Shown piece after piece: positions 9,401 through 17,739 of a stretch of 64,000 bases of DNA. Source of the DNA: Pacificispira spongiicola (GTDB lineage: Bacteria; Pseudomonadota; Alphaproteobacteria; UBA8366; Aestuariispiraceae); NCBI RefSeq assembly GCF_012926505.1, contig NZ_JABBNT010000006.1:57697-121696 (forward strand). Reading direction: 5' to 3'. The first letter of the stretch is position 1; the number at the start of each line of letters is the position of its first letter. The notes under the pieces were generated by a model. The model ran no database searches and was not told the DNA's origin. It saw nothing but the letters and a program-made list of their open reading frames with translations. Both the position numbers and the translations under genes were made by a program.

Positions 9401-10213
9401 GCTTGCCACCTCCGCTTCGCGCATGGTGTTGGTTCCTTCATCAGGAGGGCGGAACATTTCAAGAGCCACGCGTGTTTTGCCCAGGCCGGAAAGACCGACG
9501 ATGCGCGCAACGGCTCTGGGAGACGCCAAGTGCAAAGGTACATCTCGAATAACGTTGTTCAGATCCACTAAGCCGTCTGCTGAACGACCAGGAATGAATT
9601 CATAGGTATTCGCTTCGAGATCAGGATTTTCGCACCAACTTTTCCAAGATTGGAGTCCTGTGACCGGCCGGCCGAACAATTCCGCCAATGCCCAAATAGC
9701 GACGGAGGGGTGAGAATTGACCCAATCACTAATTTTGTTCGCGTCGTAAAATTCAATTAATGCGTCCGGGTACTTGTTTGCCGATGCAGTGGCAATTCCT
9801 TCTCGTACGGCATTTACTCGCTCGCGCAGCGTGTCACCCACATATTTATCAGTGCAGAAAATGATGTAGGCTCCATTCGCTTCCAGCGATTCACCAATGG
9901 CTTCTTTGAGTGTTCCATCTTTATTTTTTACTTCCGACTTACATTTCCCGTCGGTCATTCTGGTCGCTTTGGACTGAAACATACTGACGCGGGCCGGTAG
10001 GTAGTCCGTATCATTTGGCCCGCCTCTCCACTCGATCCGAGCATCTTCACCTTTGTCAGAGACTGTAATTTGAGCGGGGACGTTTATTCCCCTTCTAGCA
10101 ATGTTGTTGGCGCGTGCTTCTGCGTGAAGGAGTCTTCTCAGCAATCTGACCAACTGCTCTGATGACTTGATTCCATGTATCTGCTCGGCAGTGACGTTCA
10201 ACGCGGAAACCAT
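6404..10213 (-). CDS. STAND/NACHT-like NTPase with N-terminal PD-(D/E)xK-like domain (probable antiphage protein)
   Basis: The protein is 1269 aa. Residues about 50-180 carry a nuclease-like core: DARIEW near 57-62 and FQSKAT (Q80, K82), consistent with an Mrr-type E/D...QxK site. A P-loop follows: Walker A VGLSGLGKTR (about 239-248) and Walker B GIVIVDDCD (about 298-306). The rest (about 450-1269) is helical and Leu-rich, as in TPR-like sensor domains. Avs-type proteins share this nuclease-NTPase-repeat layout, so a phage-sensing nuclease is likely, but I cannot assign it to a named Avs family. The ATG at 10213 has GAGGGA 8 nt upstream; the TTG at 10228 is less likely. It sits beside the CBASS locus. 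Confidence 0.72.
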   Translation of the reverse strand: MVSALNVTAEQIHGIKSSEQLVRLLRRLLHAEARANNIARRGINVPAQITVSDKGEDARIEWRGGPNDTDYLPARVSMFQSKATRMTDGKCKSEVKNKDGTLKEAIGESLEANGAYIIFCTDKYVGDTLRERVNAVREGIATASANKYPDALIEFYDANKISDWVNSHPSVAIWALAELFGRPVTGLQSWKSWCENPDLEANTYEFIPGRSADGLVDLNNVIRDVPLHLASPRAVARIVGLSGLGKTRVALEMFRPPDEGTNTMREAEVASIVYASTDIGAENLSLLFNHFRNENVDGIVIVDDCDIELHHNLARVAQHPDSHFSLLTLDFDPKSVSGDARVVELRRFDNDTIKSILKQAYPGLRDPDIDRICAFAQGFPLMAVLLGKAALSDIDEVVTLKDDVVLKRMIWGRDEPDAQGHSVIAACSLFDNLGVYGPSKRELEFVAQSICNTSFSDCFQWVQRFERRQLIQRRGDFVQVLPKPLALRLAGERWAEIHPDDAKSWFGGAMPERLQAMLCDQLAKLDFHPSAKALVEELCGPTGPFSDPEVLNTEAGSRCFRSLVETNPQAALNGIEIAYGSWTPEQLLNVVDGRRNLIWALEKLCFRRETFHSAATLLLAFAAAENESWSNNATGQFVHLYQLVLSGTEANGDEKLLVIDEALSSNDPRYLEIAVQALGHGLTLWHYSRTGGAEEQGSGKRLQDWYPTRDDADRYIRNILSRLTDIACGHTDFAEKAKNEIATRIRELVSRGFVDEVSSSVESIVERHGIHWPTALEQTYDVLQFDAEGMVPELRKKAESLHNRLLPRSLEDRLRFYVTDLPWDFILDDDGQKDVDNEIKTLANECSQNVDLTLKLLPAWLVGSHRQFFAFGRHLGENFPEPERLVGEALTFLENTDDQETSASFLGAFLAGIHPINPALAEQTLDTVSESPKLQHFLVDLTRFMPIGVREIRRIVSKIESGGVSPSEAQLLAYGSVLADLAPEEITPLLEALSQLDGDGHWTALFIATMYLHGDRKGRFHALREQVENLLRLPDLLTGEHRSTSDDHHFEVLATLALNGAPSTKDLAQYLAAEIIRLCKRKSFSYGRDHLVGKLMNLLFANYQKDVWPLFKAAIAEDDPLAHFHLEHVLGAGFDKGEGKIGVLLSLSNDVLLEWCREEPQSAPAFLAKIAPLLEQNGEELDFTPLMAAVLEEFGDRKDVLSAVSGNMYTFFHAGSLVPYFQQYVRPMEQLLSHRHKAVREFAKRQIASLRSNIESEKKQDEANDFGIF

Positions 10214-10357
10214 TTGCAATTCCCTCAATTATTCACATCGCAAATGCCAATGTGCATTGTTAAGTAGACTATCTTTTGATTACAGGTTTCGCATTTATAA
10301 ATAACTGAACAGCGCCGGGATTGCCGGAGGCCGGTTGATCTGATGACGTGGGTACCC

Positions 10358-11554
10358 TCATTGAAGAGGTCCCTTTTTCCATGCCTGTATTCGTTCGACA
10401 AACACCGCCGCGATTTCTTTCTTGTGGTCACAATCCTGATGGCTCTGGATCGTTGATCGAAGGGATTCGGCCGGATTAAATATCGGTCGTTTCCGGCTCA
10501 CGGTGCCTCTGAAATAGGCGACAGGGGAGTGAATAGGATCGGTTGTCCTGGTGAAACACTTCATAGCCGTCGCTAGTAGCGCAATCGCGCCGCCGGCACC
10601 TCGCTCTCGGAGCGCTTGAGCGTATTGCGCCGTGGAGATTTTCGGCAGCAATACGGCGCGGATCATGTCGATCCTGGCGTGCAGTTCACCGTCGGCAGTG
10701 ATTGTGGAGATCGGTTTGCCGTCGAGTAGGGGGATGGCTTGGATGATGATATCGCGATCCACGGCGTTGAAGGAAGGTCTGGGTGGCGATTTGTAACTGC
10801 CCTCTTTCTTGCCGTTAACCATCCTACGGTTATTGGCTTTCTGCGATGGCGTAGGATTCTCTGTAGGATTAAGAGATTTATTATCTCTTAAACCAAGGGG
10901 GGCGGCTTCTTGACCCCCTATACTCATCGTCGGCGACACATATGGGCCGAGCGCCTGAACGATCTGACGGCAGGGTAGATAAAGGTTTGGTGCGTTTTTG
11001 CGTGCTGAGATCCGCTCACGACGGACGAAGATAAGGCTGCGTTCGACCAGCAGACGAATCGTCGTTTTCACGGAGCTGCGGGAGCAGCCGGCCCGATCCG
11101 CGAGTTGATCATGGGTCAGGTATGTTGCCTTGCGCTTAGCCTTTAGGCATTCCCTTAGGAGTTCGACCAAGACGCGGGATTGCGTATCGGTCAGATCGCG
11201 GATCGTCCAAATCCCCGATTCGATGCACCAGCGTCGGGCATCGGCGCTCGAACGCCGGCGTTCGGAAGCATCACTGTAGATGTTGCGTAGCGGCTTGATT
11301 GCCGATTTCGCAGCTTTGCCGGCCGGCTTCAGGAGATCTTGGCCGTTGTTGGCCGGGTGTAATTCGTAGTCGCGATACTGTCTGGCCCGTCGTTCTTCCG
11401 CCAATGTCTCGTATCGGGAGAAGGCCTCTGGATCAGTTTCCTGCAATTCCTTCGCCAAGCCGGCGATCTCGCGGCAGGCGACAAGCGTGTTGATTTCCCG
11501 TGCATCCATAGCGGCATGGAGCCGCTGAATGCGGGACAGCGCCGGGTGATACAT
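10358..11554 (-). CDS. RepC-like plasmid replication / helix-turn-helix protein
   Basis: The protein is 398 aa. The middle part has a winged-helix segment (residues about 125-180: LTDTQSRVLVELLREC, then LTHDQLADRAGCSRSSVK) of the kind seen in RepC replication initiators of alphaproteobacterial repABC replicons and in integrative elements. A long polar linker with many Asn/Ser/Thr precedes a C-terminal helical part. GGAGG sits 6 nt before the ATG. No parA/parB-type partner genes are adjacent, so it more likely serves the integrated island than a free plasmid. A purely regulatory role is possible. Confidence 0.62.
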   Translation of the reverse strand: MYHPALSRIQRLHAAMDAREINTLVACREIAGLAKELQETDPEAFSRYETLAEERRARQYRDYELHPANNGQDLLKPAGKAAKSAIKPLRNIYSDASERRRSSADARRWCIESGIWTIRDLTDTQSRVLVELLRECLKAKRKATYLTHDQLADRAGCSRSSVKTTIRLLVERSLIFVRRERISARKNAPNLYLPCRQIVQALGPYVSPTMSIGGQEAAPLGLRDNKSLNPTENPTPSQKANNRRMVNGKKEGSYKSPPRPSFNAVDRDIIIQAIPLLDGKPISTITADGELHARIDMIRAVLLPKISTAQYAQALRERGAGGAIALLATAMKCFTRTTDPIHSPVAYFRGTVSRKRPIFNPAESLRSTIQSHQDCDHKKEIAAVFVERIQAWKKGPLQ

Positions 11555-11713
11555 TCATATCCTCCCGGGGCGCGGAGAGCGCATTTAGGCAAGGCAAATC
11601 CGTTCGGGAAACAGCCGTTTCCCGTTGACAGGCGGTCAGAAGCCCCTTAGCGTCGAAATTGTTGAGATTTCGCAGTGAGCTGGGGCTTTGGGCTTCTGAT
11701 CGCTGACGAAAAG

Positions 11714-11749
11714 AGAGCCGGGGCCTTGCAGGGCTTTCGGCTCTTTTTT
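11714..11749 (+). terminator. Rho-independent terminator at the right edge of the island
   Basis: AGAGCCG at 11714-11720 pairs with CGGCTCT at 11738-11744 and is followed by a run of six T. The orientation fits a rightward transcript from 11,555-11,710. No protein gene is visible there, so this may end a short untranslated RNA or an upstream chromosomal transcript. Confidence 0.7.
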
Positions 11750-11863
11750 ATCCGGATTTTATTCGCGTCCTAAGCGTATATCCGCAATCCCCTCTCGTTA
11801 GGGGGTTGCGCCGCCACCCGTGGGACCATAGAATCGATCCCACAGCGAATCAGGAAAAGGTAG

Positions 11864-11938
11864 TGGTGGGCGGTACTGGGATTGAACCAGTGACCCCTCG
11901 CGTGTGAAGCGAGTGCTCTCCCGCTGAGCTAACCGCCC
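11864..11938 (-). tRNA. tRNA-Val (anticodon CAC)
   Basis: The minus strand gives a complete 75-nt cloverleaf. The acceptor stem is GGGCGGT/ACCGCCC with encoded CCA, the D-arm is AGCTCAGCGGGAGAGC, and the anticodon stem CTCGC/GCGAG closes loop TTCACAC (anticodon CAC). The T-loop is GGTTCAATCCC. It lies just outside the accessory island and is a plausible landmark for integration, but no second copy of its 3' end is visible near the left edge of the window. Confidence 0.97.
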
Positions 11939-12024
11939 GTCCCGAATGGGGAGCCGTCGGATACTCCGTGGGCCGGGGACTGTCAAGCGGCTCTCCGCAT
12001 ATGTCCCCACCCTGGAAGTTTTTC

Positions 12025-12513
12025 CTATTGTCGGCCGCGGGCGAGGTCTTTCAGGATTTCCACGATAACGCCGGATGCGGCGTCGATCACGGCGACATCG
12101 TCTCCGACGATTACGGCATTCAACACGTCGCCGATCGTGCTGCCGTTCTTTTTCAGACGGTCGGACAAATCCGCCGGAAGGTTCCGTTTGGCGATTCCGG
12201 GCGGCAGCGGCTTGCCGCGTTTCAAATTCTTGGCGATCCCTGGCGGCAGGGCGTTCGGCGGTTGTGGATGGTCTTGGAAATAGTCTTCCATCAATGCACG
12301 GCTGGTCGCGTCGACCACTGTGTCCAAAACCTCGTTTCCTGTTCCATTATCGGAATCGGACTGTTGCGCCGACGCTTGGGCGGGTTTGTTGTCGCCATCT
12401 TTCGCCATGTCCGATTTCGCGAGGGCAGGCTCAGCCAAAATGAGTCCGCAAATCATGAGGGAGAGCGCACAGAGTGCTGTGAGGGAGCGTAAGCCTAGAT
12501 TTTGCATTTGCAT
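12025..12513 (-). CDS. Exported CigR-like protein
   Basis: The protein (about 163 aa) has a signal peptide (LRSLTALCALSLMICGL... ALA) and a Pro/Gly-rich repeat in the centre: ALPPGIAKNLKRGKPLPPGI, then AKRNLP. This LPPGIAK-N-L-x-R-G-K-P-LPPGIAK pattern is typical of the CigR / RcnB-like periplasmic protein family, whose molecular role is poorly known. The ATG at 12513 is preferred because AAGG lies 9 nt upstream. It is convergent with nothing and stands next to tRNA-Val. Confidence 0.72.
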   Translation of the reverse strand: MQMQNLGLRSLTALCALSLMICGLILAEPALAKSDMAKDGDNKPAQASAQQSDSDNGTGNEVLDTVVDATSRALMEDYFQDHPQPPNALPPGIAKNLKRGKPLPPGIAKRNLPADLSDRLKKNGSTIGDVLNAVIVGDDVAVIDAASGVIVEILKDLARGRQ

Positions 12514-12624
12514 GCGTACCATCCTTGATCTGATGCCCAGCCCATCCACATTCATTTAACGTAGGATGATATGTGGGCAGGATTCCGACCCTATCAAGGT
12601 TTCGGATGTAAGGAGGAGGGGGCA

Positions 12625-13518
12625 GTGTTGCGCTACAGTGACCGGCATAATCCCCATTACCGTCGTTTCGCTCTTGTCTTTGGGCTGGTGGGATTTTTCG
12701 TCGCGGTTTCAGGAGAGGGGGCGGTCGCCGCGTCATCGGAAACGTCTGGGCCGACCTATGATCTCTCCCTGAGGTATGAAGCCTACTACAGCGGGTTTCA
12801 CGTTGCGTCCGGCACCGCGTTTATCCAACGCGCCCCCGAAAGCTACACCGTGAAGAGCAGCGCCGAGGCGCGCGGTATCTTTGACTGGTTCACCGGCTGG
12901 CGCGGTCAAGCCCGGTCGGAAGGCGCGGTGGACGCGACCGGCTTCTTTCGCCCTGTACGACATAACAATAGTGGTGTTTGGCGTGGCACGGAGCGCAGCA
13001 CCGATTTGGGATTCCGGCCCGACGGTACGATCCGGGTGCAGCGTACCGCACCGCCCGAACCGGATGAGGTCACACCCATTCCCATCGGTATGATCGACGG
13101 CAGCGTCGATCCGATTTCCGTCGCCCTTTCGCTCTCCGAAACCCTGTCCACGGGCGGCGATTGTAAGGGCGCCTTCCCGATTTTCGACGGCAGTCGGCGC
13201 TATGACGTCGCGGTCGAACCGGAAGCCGCGCAGTTCTTCAAGGAAAGCAGCTATTCCATCTTCGCCGGGGAGGCCGTGGGTTGCCGCCTGTCGGTCGACC
13301 GGATCGGCGGTTTTCGAACCGATCCGAGCATCAAGACGGAGCCGGAAGCTGGCGAGTCCGAACCCGATCGTGTGGTCTGGGTCGGCCGCCCGTCGCCCGG
13401 TTTCCCGCCGGTGCCGGTCCGGGTCGAGGTGCAGACGAAATCCGGTCGTATCCTGCTTCATCTGACAGAGGCGCGGATGGGGGAAGAGACGATTTCTCTC
13501 TATGACGAAGGGGAATGA
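12625..13518 (+). CDS. DUF3108 family exported protein
   Basis: The protein is about 297 aa. A hydrophobic N-terminal segment (RFALVFGLVGFFVAV) is followed by the DUF3108 core: YDLSLRYEAYYSGFHVASG at the start, then a beta-rich body. The family is predicted periplasmic and of unknown function. The GTG at 12625 is chosen because AGGAGG lies 8 nt upstream; the ATG at 12571 has no such site. Confidence 0.82.
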   Translation: MLRYSDRHNPHYRRFALVFGLVGFFVAVSGEGAVAASSETSGPTYDLSLRYEAYYSGFHVASGTAFIQRAPESYTVKSSAEARGIFDWFTGWRGQARSEGAVDATGFFRPVRHNNSGVWRGTERSTDLGFRPDGTIRVQRTAPPEPDEVTPIPIGMIDGSVDPISVALSLSETLSTGGDCKGAFPIFDGSRRYDVAVEPEAAQFFKESSYSIFAGEAVGCRLSVDRIGGFRTDPSIKTEPEAGESEPDRVVWVGRPSPGFPPVPVRVEVQTKSGRILLHLTEARMGEETISLYDEGE

Positions 13519-13613
13519 TCGGGCATTCTGGGCACGGGGAACACACACCGACCAATTGGTAAGATTTTCGAAAGGAATCGGTTTTACCTAGAGAGGGTGT
13601 GTGGAGAGAGAGT

Positions 13614-13829
13614 ATGGAAACGACGAACGATCGATTGAATCATCTGCGCGGCGTCCTGGCCGATATCGTTGGGCGGGATTTGGCCGACAGCCTTGTTCGG
13701 GCGGGTCGGAAGCGTGGGGAATTCGATCTTGATATGCAATTGGCCATCAATGACGGCTTGCAGGGGTTGCCGCAGGACAAGCGGCTGGAAGCCCTGGCGA
13801 TGATCGACGGGTTGATGGGTCGAAATTGA
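13614..13829 (+). CDS. Small conserved hypothetical protein
   Basis: The protein is 71 aa and entirely soluble-looking, with helix-favouring composition (DRLNHLRGVLADIVGRDLAD). GGAGA lies 6 nt before the ATG, which supports translation. It sits between the DUF3108 gene and glmU. I do not recognise a family. Confidence 0.6.
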   Translation: METTNDRLNHLRGVLADIVGRDLADSLVRAGRKRGEFDLDMQLAINDGLQGLPQDKRLEALAMIDGLMGRN

Positions 13830-13985
13830 CGTCCCCTTTGTCGGCGCCCGTTGAAACGCTTTGAAACGAAGCGTAACGCATCGCAACATTTGGTAATTTC
13901 CGGTAACACCTTGTGACTTGGCCGTTCGGGCGCTGTGTGGCAGTTTCCCGGCCATAGACGAATCCACAATCAATCGGTCGAATTC

Positions 13986-15341
13986 ATGCCCAAACAACCG
14001 GTCGCCGCCGTGATCCTTGCCGCTGGCATGGGAACGCGGATGAAGTCCGATCTTCCCAAAGTCTTGCACGAAGTCGGCGGTAAGCCGCTGGTCGGTCATG
14101 CGCTGGCATCCGTTCAGGGGCTGGACCCGCAGCGGATCGCCGTCGTCGTCGGACCGGAAACCGATGCCGTCGCGAAGGCCGTGGCGCCCGTTCCGACCAC
14201 GGTGCAGGTCGACCGGCTGGGCACCGCCGATGCGCTGAAGCAGGCGCGGGATCTCCTTGTCGGGTTCGACGAGGGGACCGTCGTCGTGTCCTTCGGCGAC
14301 TCGCCGTTCATCCGGACGGAGACGGTGGCCCGTATGGTCGCGGCGCGGGAAGAGGGCGCGCATGTCGTCGTATTGGGCTTCGAACCGGAAGACCCCGCCG
14401 CTTATGGCCGTTTGGTCACGGATGCGGATGGCGGGCTGGAAGCCATTGTCGAGTTCAAGGATGCGGATGCCGCGACACGGGCGATCCGTCTGTGCAATTC
14501 CGGCGTCATGGCGATTTCGGCGGCGCATCTGTTCGCGCTGGTCGACCGCATCGGCAACGACAATGCGAAAGGCGAATATTACCTGACCGATATCGTCGCG
14601 GTGGCGCGCGGCGACGGCCTGACCTGCCGCTATATCCTGGCCGAGGAATCGGAGCTGATGGGGATCAATTCCCGGACCGACCTGGCGGCGGCGGAGGCTT
14701 TTTGGCAGGACCGGGCGCGCCGTGCCGCGATGGACGGCGGCGCGACCTTGCGCGACCCGGCATCCACCTTCTTTTCCTGGGATACGGTTCTGGGGCGCGA
14801 TGTCGTGGTGGAACCCAATGTCGTTTTCGGCCCTGGCGTCACGGTTGAAGACGGCGTGACGATCAAGGCGTTCAGTCATTTCGAAGGCTGCATCTTGCGC
14901 GCGGGCGCGACGGTCGGTCCCTTTGCCCGGATTCGGCCCGGTGCCGATATCGGTGAAGGGGCGAAGATCGGGAACTTCGTCGAGGTCAAAAACGCCGTCT
15001 TCGCGAAGGGGGCGAAGGCCAATCACCTCAGCTATATCGGCGATGCCGATGTCGGGGCGGCGGCGAATATCGGCGCGGGAACGATCACCTGTAATTATGA
15101 CGGCTATCTGAAACATCGCACCAAGATCGGGGAGGAGGCCTTTATCGGGTCCAATTCTTCCCTGGTTGCGCCGGTCAGCATCGGCGACCGGGCGAATGTC
15201 GGGGCCGGATCGACGATTACCAAAGACGTGGCGGCGGACGCCCTGGCGGTCGCGCGTGGCGAGCAACGTGTCCTGGAAGGTGTCGCCGCGAAATTGCGGG
15301 CACGCCTGAAGGCGGCGAAGGCCGCGTTGAAGAAAAGCTGA
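13986..15341 (+). CDS. glmU: Bifunctional GlmU (UDP-GlcNAc pyrophosphorylase / GlcN-1-P acetyltransferase)
   Basis: The protein is 451 aa, the usual length. The N-terminal uridyltransferase has the signature AAVILAAGMGTRMKSDLPKV, and the C-terminal half is a left-handed beta-helix of hexapeptide repeats with the acetyltransferase signature (NHLSYIGDADVG, then NIGAGTITCNYDG). It makes UDP-GlcNAc for peptidoglycan and LPS in the cytoplasm. The ATG at 13986 begins the family N-terminus; the longer GTG frame at 13935 is not needed. It is followed after 21 bp by glmS, the enzyme supplying its precursor. Confidence 0.97.
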   Translation: MPKQPVAAVILAAGMGTRMKSDLPKVLHEVGGKPLVGHALASVQGLDPQRIAVVVGPETDAVAKAVAPVPTTVQVDRLGTADALKQARDLLVGFDEGTVVVSFGDSPFIRTETVARMVAAREEGAHVVVLGFEPEDPAAYGRLVTDADGGLEAIVEFKDADAATRAIRLCNSGVMAISAAHLFALVDRIGNDNAKGEYYLTDIVAVARGDGLTCRYILAEESELMGINSRTDLAAAEAFWQDRARRAAMDGGATLRDPASTFFSWDTVLGRDVVVEPNVVFGPGVTVEDGVTIKAFSHFEGCILRAGATVGPFARIRPGADIGEGAKIGNFVEVKNAVFAKGAKANHLSYIGDADVGAAANIGAGTITCNYDGYLKHRTKIGEEAFIGSNSSLVAPVSIGDRANVGAGSTITKDVAADALAVARGEQRVLEGVAAKLRARLKAAKAALKKS

Positions 15342-15362
15342 TCCAAGCGGAGAAACAGGTTT

Positions 15363-17192
15363 ATGTGCGGAATTATCGGAATATTGGGCATTGCGGATGC
15401 CGCGCGCCTGCTGATCGACGGATTGAAGCGCCTGGAATACAGGGGCTATGATTCGGCCGGGATCGCGACGCTGGTGGACGGTCGGATCGACCGTCGTCGG
15501 GCGCAAGGGAAGCTATCCAATCTGGCCGATGTTCTAGAAAAATCTCCATTGTCCGGCAATACCGGGATTGGGCACACCCGCTGGGCGACACATGGGGTGC
15601 CGTCGGAAGAAAATGCCCATCCGCATGCCACCGACCGCGTCGCCATCGTCCATAACGGTATCATTGAAAACTATCAGGAACTGCGCGACAGCCTGTCCGG
15701 CAAAGGCATTACCTTTTCCAGTCAAACCGATACGGAGGTGGTCGCCCATCTCGTCTCCGATTTCCTGGAACAGGGCATGACGCCGAAGGAAGCGGTCGCC
15801 AAGACGATGCCGATGCTGGAAGGGGCCTTTGGCTTCGTGATGGTTTTTGCCGGATACCCGGATTTGATGGTCGGGGCACGGCGCGGCAGCCCGCTTGCCA
15901 TCGGCTACGGCGACGGCGAGATGTTTTTCGGGTCCGACGCCCTGGCGCTGGCGCCGATGACGCGCCGCATCAGCTATCTTGAGGAAGGTGACTGGGCGGT
16001 TATTACCCGGACGGGCGCGGAAGTGTTCGATACTGCCGGCAATCCAGTCGAGCGCAAGGTCGTGGAAACTGCCGTTTCCGGGGCGCTGATCGGGAAGGGC
16101 AACTATCGCCACTTCATGCTGAAGGAAATTTACGAACAGCCCGCCGTGATCGGCGACACGCTGCATTCCGTGCTGAACCCGGCGACCCAGACGATCACCC
16201 TGCCGGACCTGCCCTTCGACTGGACCGACGTGCCGAAGATCACGATCGGGGCCTGCGGCACGGCGTCCTATGCCGGGATGGTGGCGAAATATTGGTTTGA
16301 GGGCCTGGCGCGGCTGCCGGTGGAAGTGGATGTCGGGTCGGAACTGCGCTACCGCAGCCCGCCGCTGCCGAAAAACGGTCTGGCCCTATTCGTCAGCCAG
16401 TCCGGCGAAACCATGGATACGCTGGAAGCTCTGCGCTACTGCAAATCCGAAGGGCAGCGCATCCTGTCCGTCGTCAACGTGCCGGAATCGACAATCGCGC
16501 GGGCATCCGATGCGGTGCTGTTGACCCAGGCGGGCCCGGAAATCGGCGTGGCATCGACCAAGGCGTTTACGACCCAATTGACCATTCTGGCCTGCCTTGC
16601 CATCGCGGCGGCGAAGGCGCGCGGTCATCTGGACCGCACGCGGGAGGCGACGCTGGCCGCCGCGCTGTCGGAAGTGCCGGGCCGCGCGGCGGAGGTGCTG
16701 AACCACGACGACTATATCCGCGAAATCGCGCAGACCGTGGCCGAAGCCCGCGACGTCTTCTTCATGGGCCGCGGGTCGGCCTATCCGATCGCCATGGAAG
16801 GCGCGCTGAAGCTCAAGGAAATCTCCTATATTCATGCCGAAGGATATGCGGCGGGTGAAATGAAGCACGGGCCCCTGGCCCTGATTGAGGAAGACGTGCC
16901 GATCGTCATGATCGCCCCGTCCGGGCCGCTGTTCGAAAAGACCGCATCCAACGTGCAGGAAATGATCAGCCGTGGCGGGAAGGTGATTTTCCTGTCCGAT
17001 GGGGACGGGATCGCCAAGATGAACAAGATGGCGAAACCCTTTGCCAGTATCGAATTGCCGAAGGTCGATCCCTTCGTCGCCCCGATCCTTTATACGATTC
17101 CGGTGCAGATGCTGGCGTATCACACGGCGGTCTGGAAGGGCACCGATGTCGACCAGCCGCGCAATCTGGCGAAAGCCGTCACGGTAGAATAA
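15363..17192 (+). CDS. glmS: GlmS, glutamine-fructose-6-phosphate aminotransferase (isomerizing)
   Basis: The protein is 609 aa. The N-terminal nucleophile domain begins MCGIIGI, so Cys-1 becomes the glutaminase nucleophile. Two SIS sugar-isomerase domains follow (ACGTASYAG, SQSGETMDT and the late EMKHGPLALI). It converts fructose-6-P and glutamine into glucosamine-6-P, the first step of UDP-GlcNAc synthesis. It forms an operon with glmU. No glmS ribozyme-like leader is visible in the 21-bp gap. Confidence 0.98.
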   Translation: MCGIIGILGIADAARLLIDGLKRLEYRGYDSAGIATLVDGRIDRRRAQGKLSNLADVLEKSPLSGNTGIGHTRWATHGVPSEENAHPHATDRVAIVHNGIIENYQELRDSLSGKGITFSSQTDTEVVAHLVSDFLEQGMTPKEAVAKTMPMLEGAFGFVMVFAGYPDLMVGARRGSPLAIGYGDGEMFFGSDALALAPMTRRISYLEEGDWAVITRTGAEVFDTAGNPVERKVVETAVSGALIGKGNYRHFMLKEIYEQPAVIGDTLHSVLNPATQTITLPDLPFDWTDVPKITIGACGTASYAGMVAKYWFEGLARLPVEVDVGSELRYRSPPLPKNGLALFVSQSGETMDTLEALRYCKSEGQRILSVVNVPESTIARASDAVLLTQAGPEIGVASTKAFTTQLTILACLAIAAAKARGHLDRTREATLAAALSEVPGRAAEVLNHDDYIREIAQTVAEARDVFFMGRGSAYPIAMEGALKLKEISYIHAEGYAAGEMKHGPLALIEEDVPIVMIAPSGPLFEKTASNVQEMISRGGKVIFLSDGDGIAKMNKMAKPFASIELPKVDPFVAPILYTIPVQMLAYHTAVWKGTDVDQPRNLAKAVTVE

Positions 17193-17231
17193 CGCCGGTG
17201 ACGCATCGGCTTGTGGTTCCCGCGAACGAAA

Positions 17232-17251
17232 TTAGTTGCATAGCGAACTAA
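17232..17251. promoter_or_regulatory. MarR operator upstream of marR-type gene
   Basis: TTAGTT-GCATAGCG-AACTAA is a pseudo-palindrome 20 bp before the MarR start codon. Sixteen of its twenty positions recur before the next gene (17708-17727). Such TAGTTGCAT-type dyads are known MarR-family targets, so autoregulation is likely. Confidence 0.75.
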
Positions 17252-17270
17252 ATGGACGCATAGTGCGCCC

Positions 17271-17687
17271 ATGTTTGAACATTGCCTCTACTTCAACACG
17301 ACATCGCTTGCCCGAAAGGTCGACCGAATTTGGACCCGGGCGTTCAAACCGTTCGGGCTGACCCCGTCACAGGCATTTATGCTGCGGGTCGTCTTGGCGG
17401 AAGGTCCGATCACGCATACGCACCTTGCGGATCGCATGAACATATCCAAGGCGACCTGCTCGCGGTCGGTGGATGGTTTGCAGAAGCTGGGGCTGGTTGA
17501 CCGAAAGCAAACGTCCGCGGACGGCCGCAGTTTCGAATTGGTATCGACGGAAAAGGCTCAGGCCCTCAATGCCGAGCTGAACGAAACAAGCGCAGCGGTA
17601 ACGAAGAAACTGAAGCACCTTGTGGGAAATGAGGCGTTTGAAACGACCGTCACCAACATTAAGGGGATCAATGCGGCCATCGACTGA
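17271..17687 (+). CDS. MarR-family transcriptional regulator
   Basis: The protein is 138 aa, the normal MarR length. The winged helix spans about 30-95: LTPSQAFMLRVVLAEG, the recognition part ADRMNISKATCSRSVDGL and the wing DRKQTSADGRSF. A dyad operator overlaps its promoter, and the same sequence precedes the tautomerase gene that follows, so it probably represses both until an aromatic or electrophilic ligand binds. No clear Shine-Dalgarno is present before the ATG. Confidence 0.9.
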   Translation: MFEHCLYFNTTSLARKVDRIWTRAFKPFGLTPSQAFMLRVVLAEGPITHTHLADRMNISKATCSRSVDGLQKLGLVDRKQTSADGRSFELVSTEKAQALNAELNETSAAVTKKLKHLVGNEAFETTVTNIKGINAAID

Positions 17688-17707
17688 CGGTCCCTTTTTT
17701 TGAGTAG

Positions 17708-17727
17708 ATAGTTGCATACCTAACTAA
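17708..17727. promoter_or_regulatory. Second copy of the MarR operator, before the tautomerase gene
   Basis: ATAGTT-GCATACCT-AACTAA matches the site upstream of the MarR gene at 16 of 20 positions and ends 12 bp before the tautomerase ATG. A shared operator indicates that the regulator controls the downstream gene. Confidence 0.75.
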
Positions 17728-17739
17728 TGGAGATGAAAG

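Noticed and set aside
10225..10431. 68-codon frame between the STAND and RepC-like genes
   Set aside because: It has no ribosome-binding site, overlaps the RepC-like end, and the CETC pair is not enough to support a gene.
1..11660. CCTTAG-GT-GAAATT at position 1 and at 11645 as direct repeats flanking the island
   Set aside because: The match is short, imperfect and at the window edge, so it could be chance.
13584..15506. 640-codon open frame antisense to glmU
   Set aside because: It is a shadow of a GC-rich gene: no family-like sequence, Arg/Asp/Gln-rich, and the opposite strand encodes a complete GlmU.
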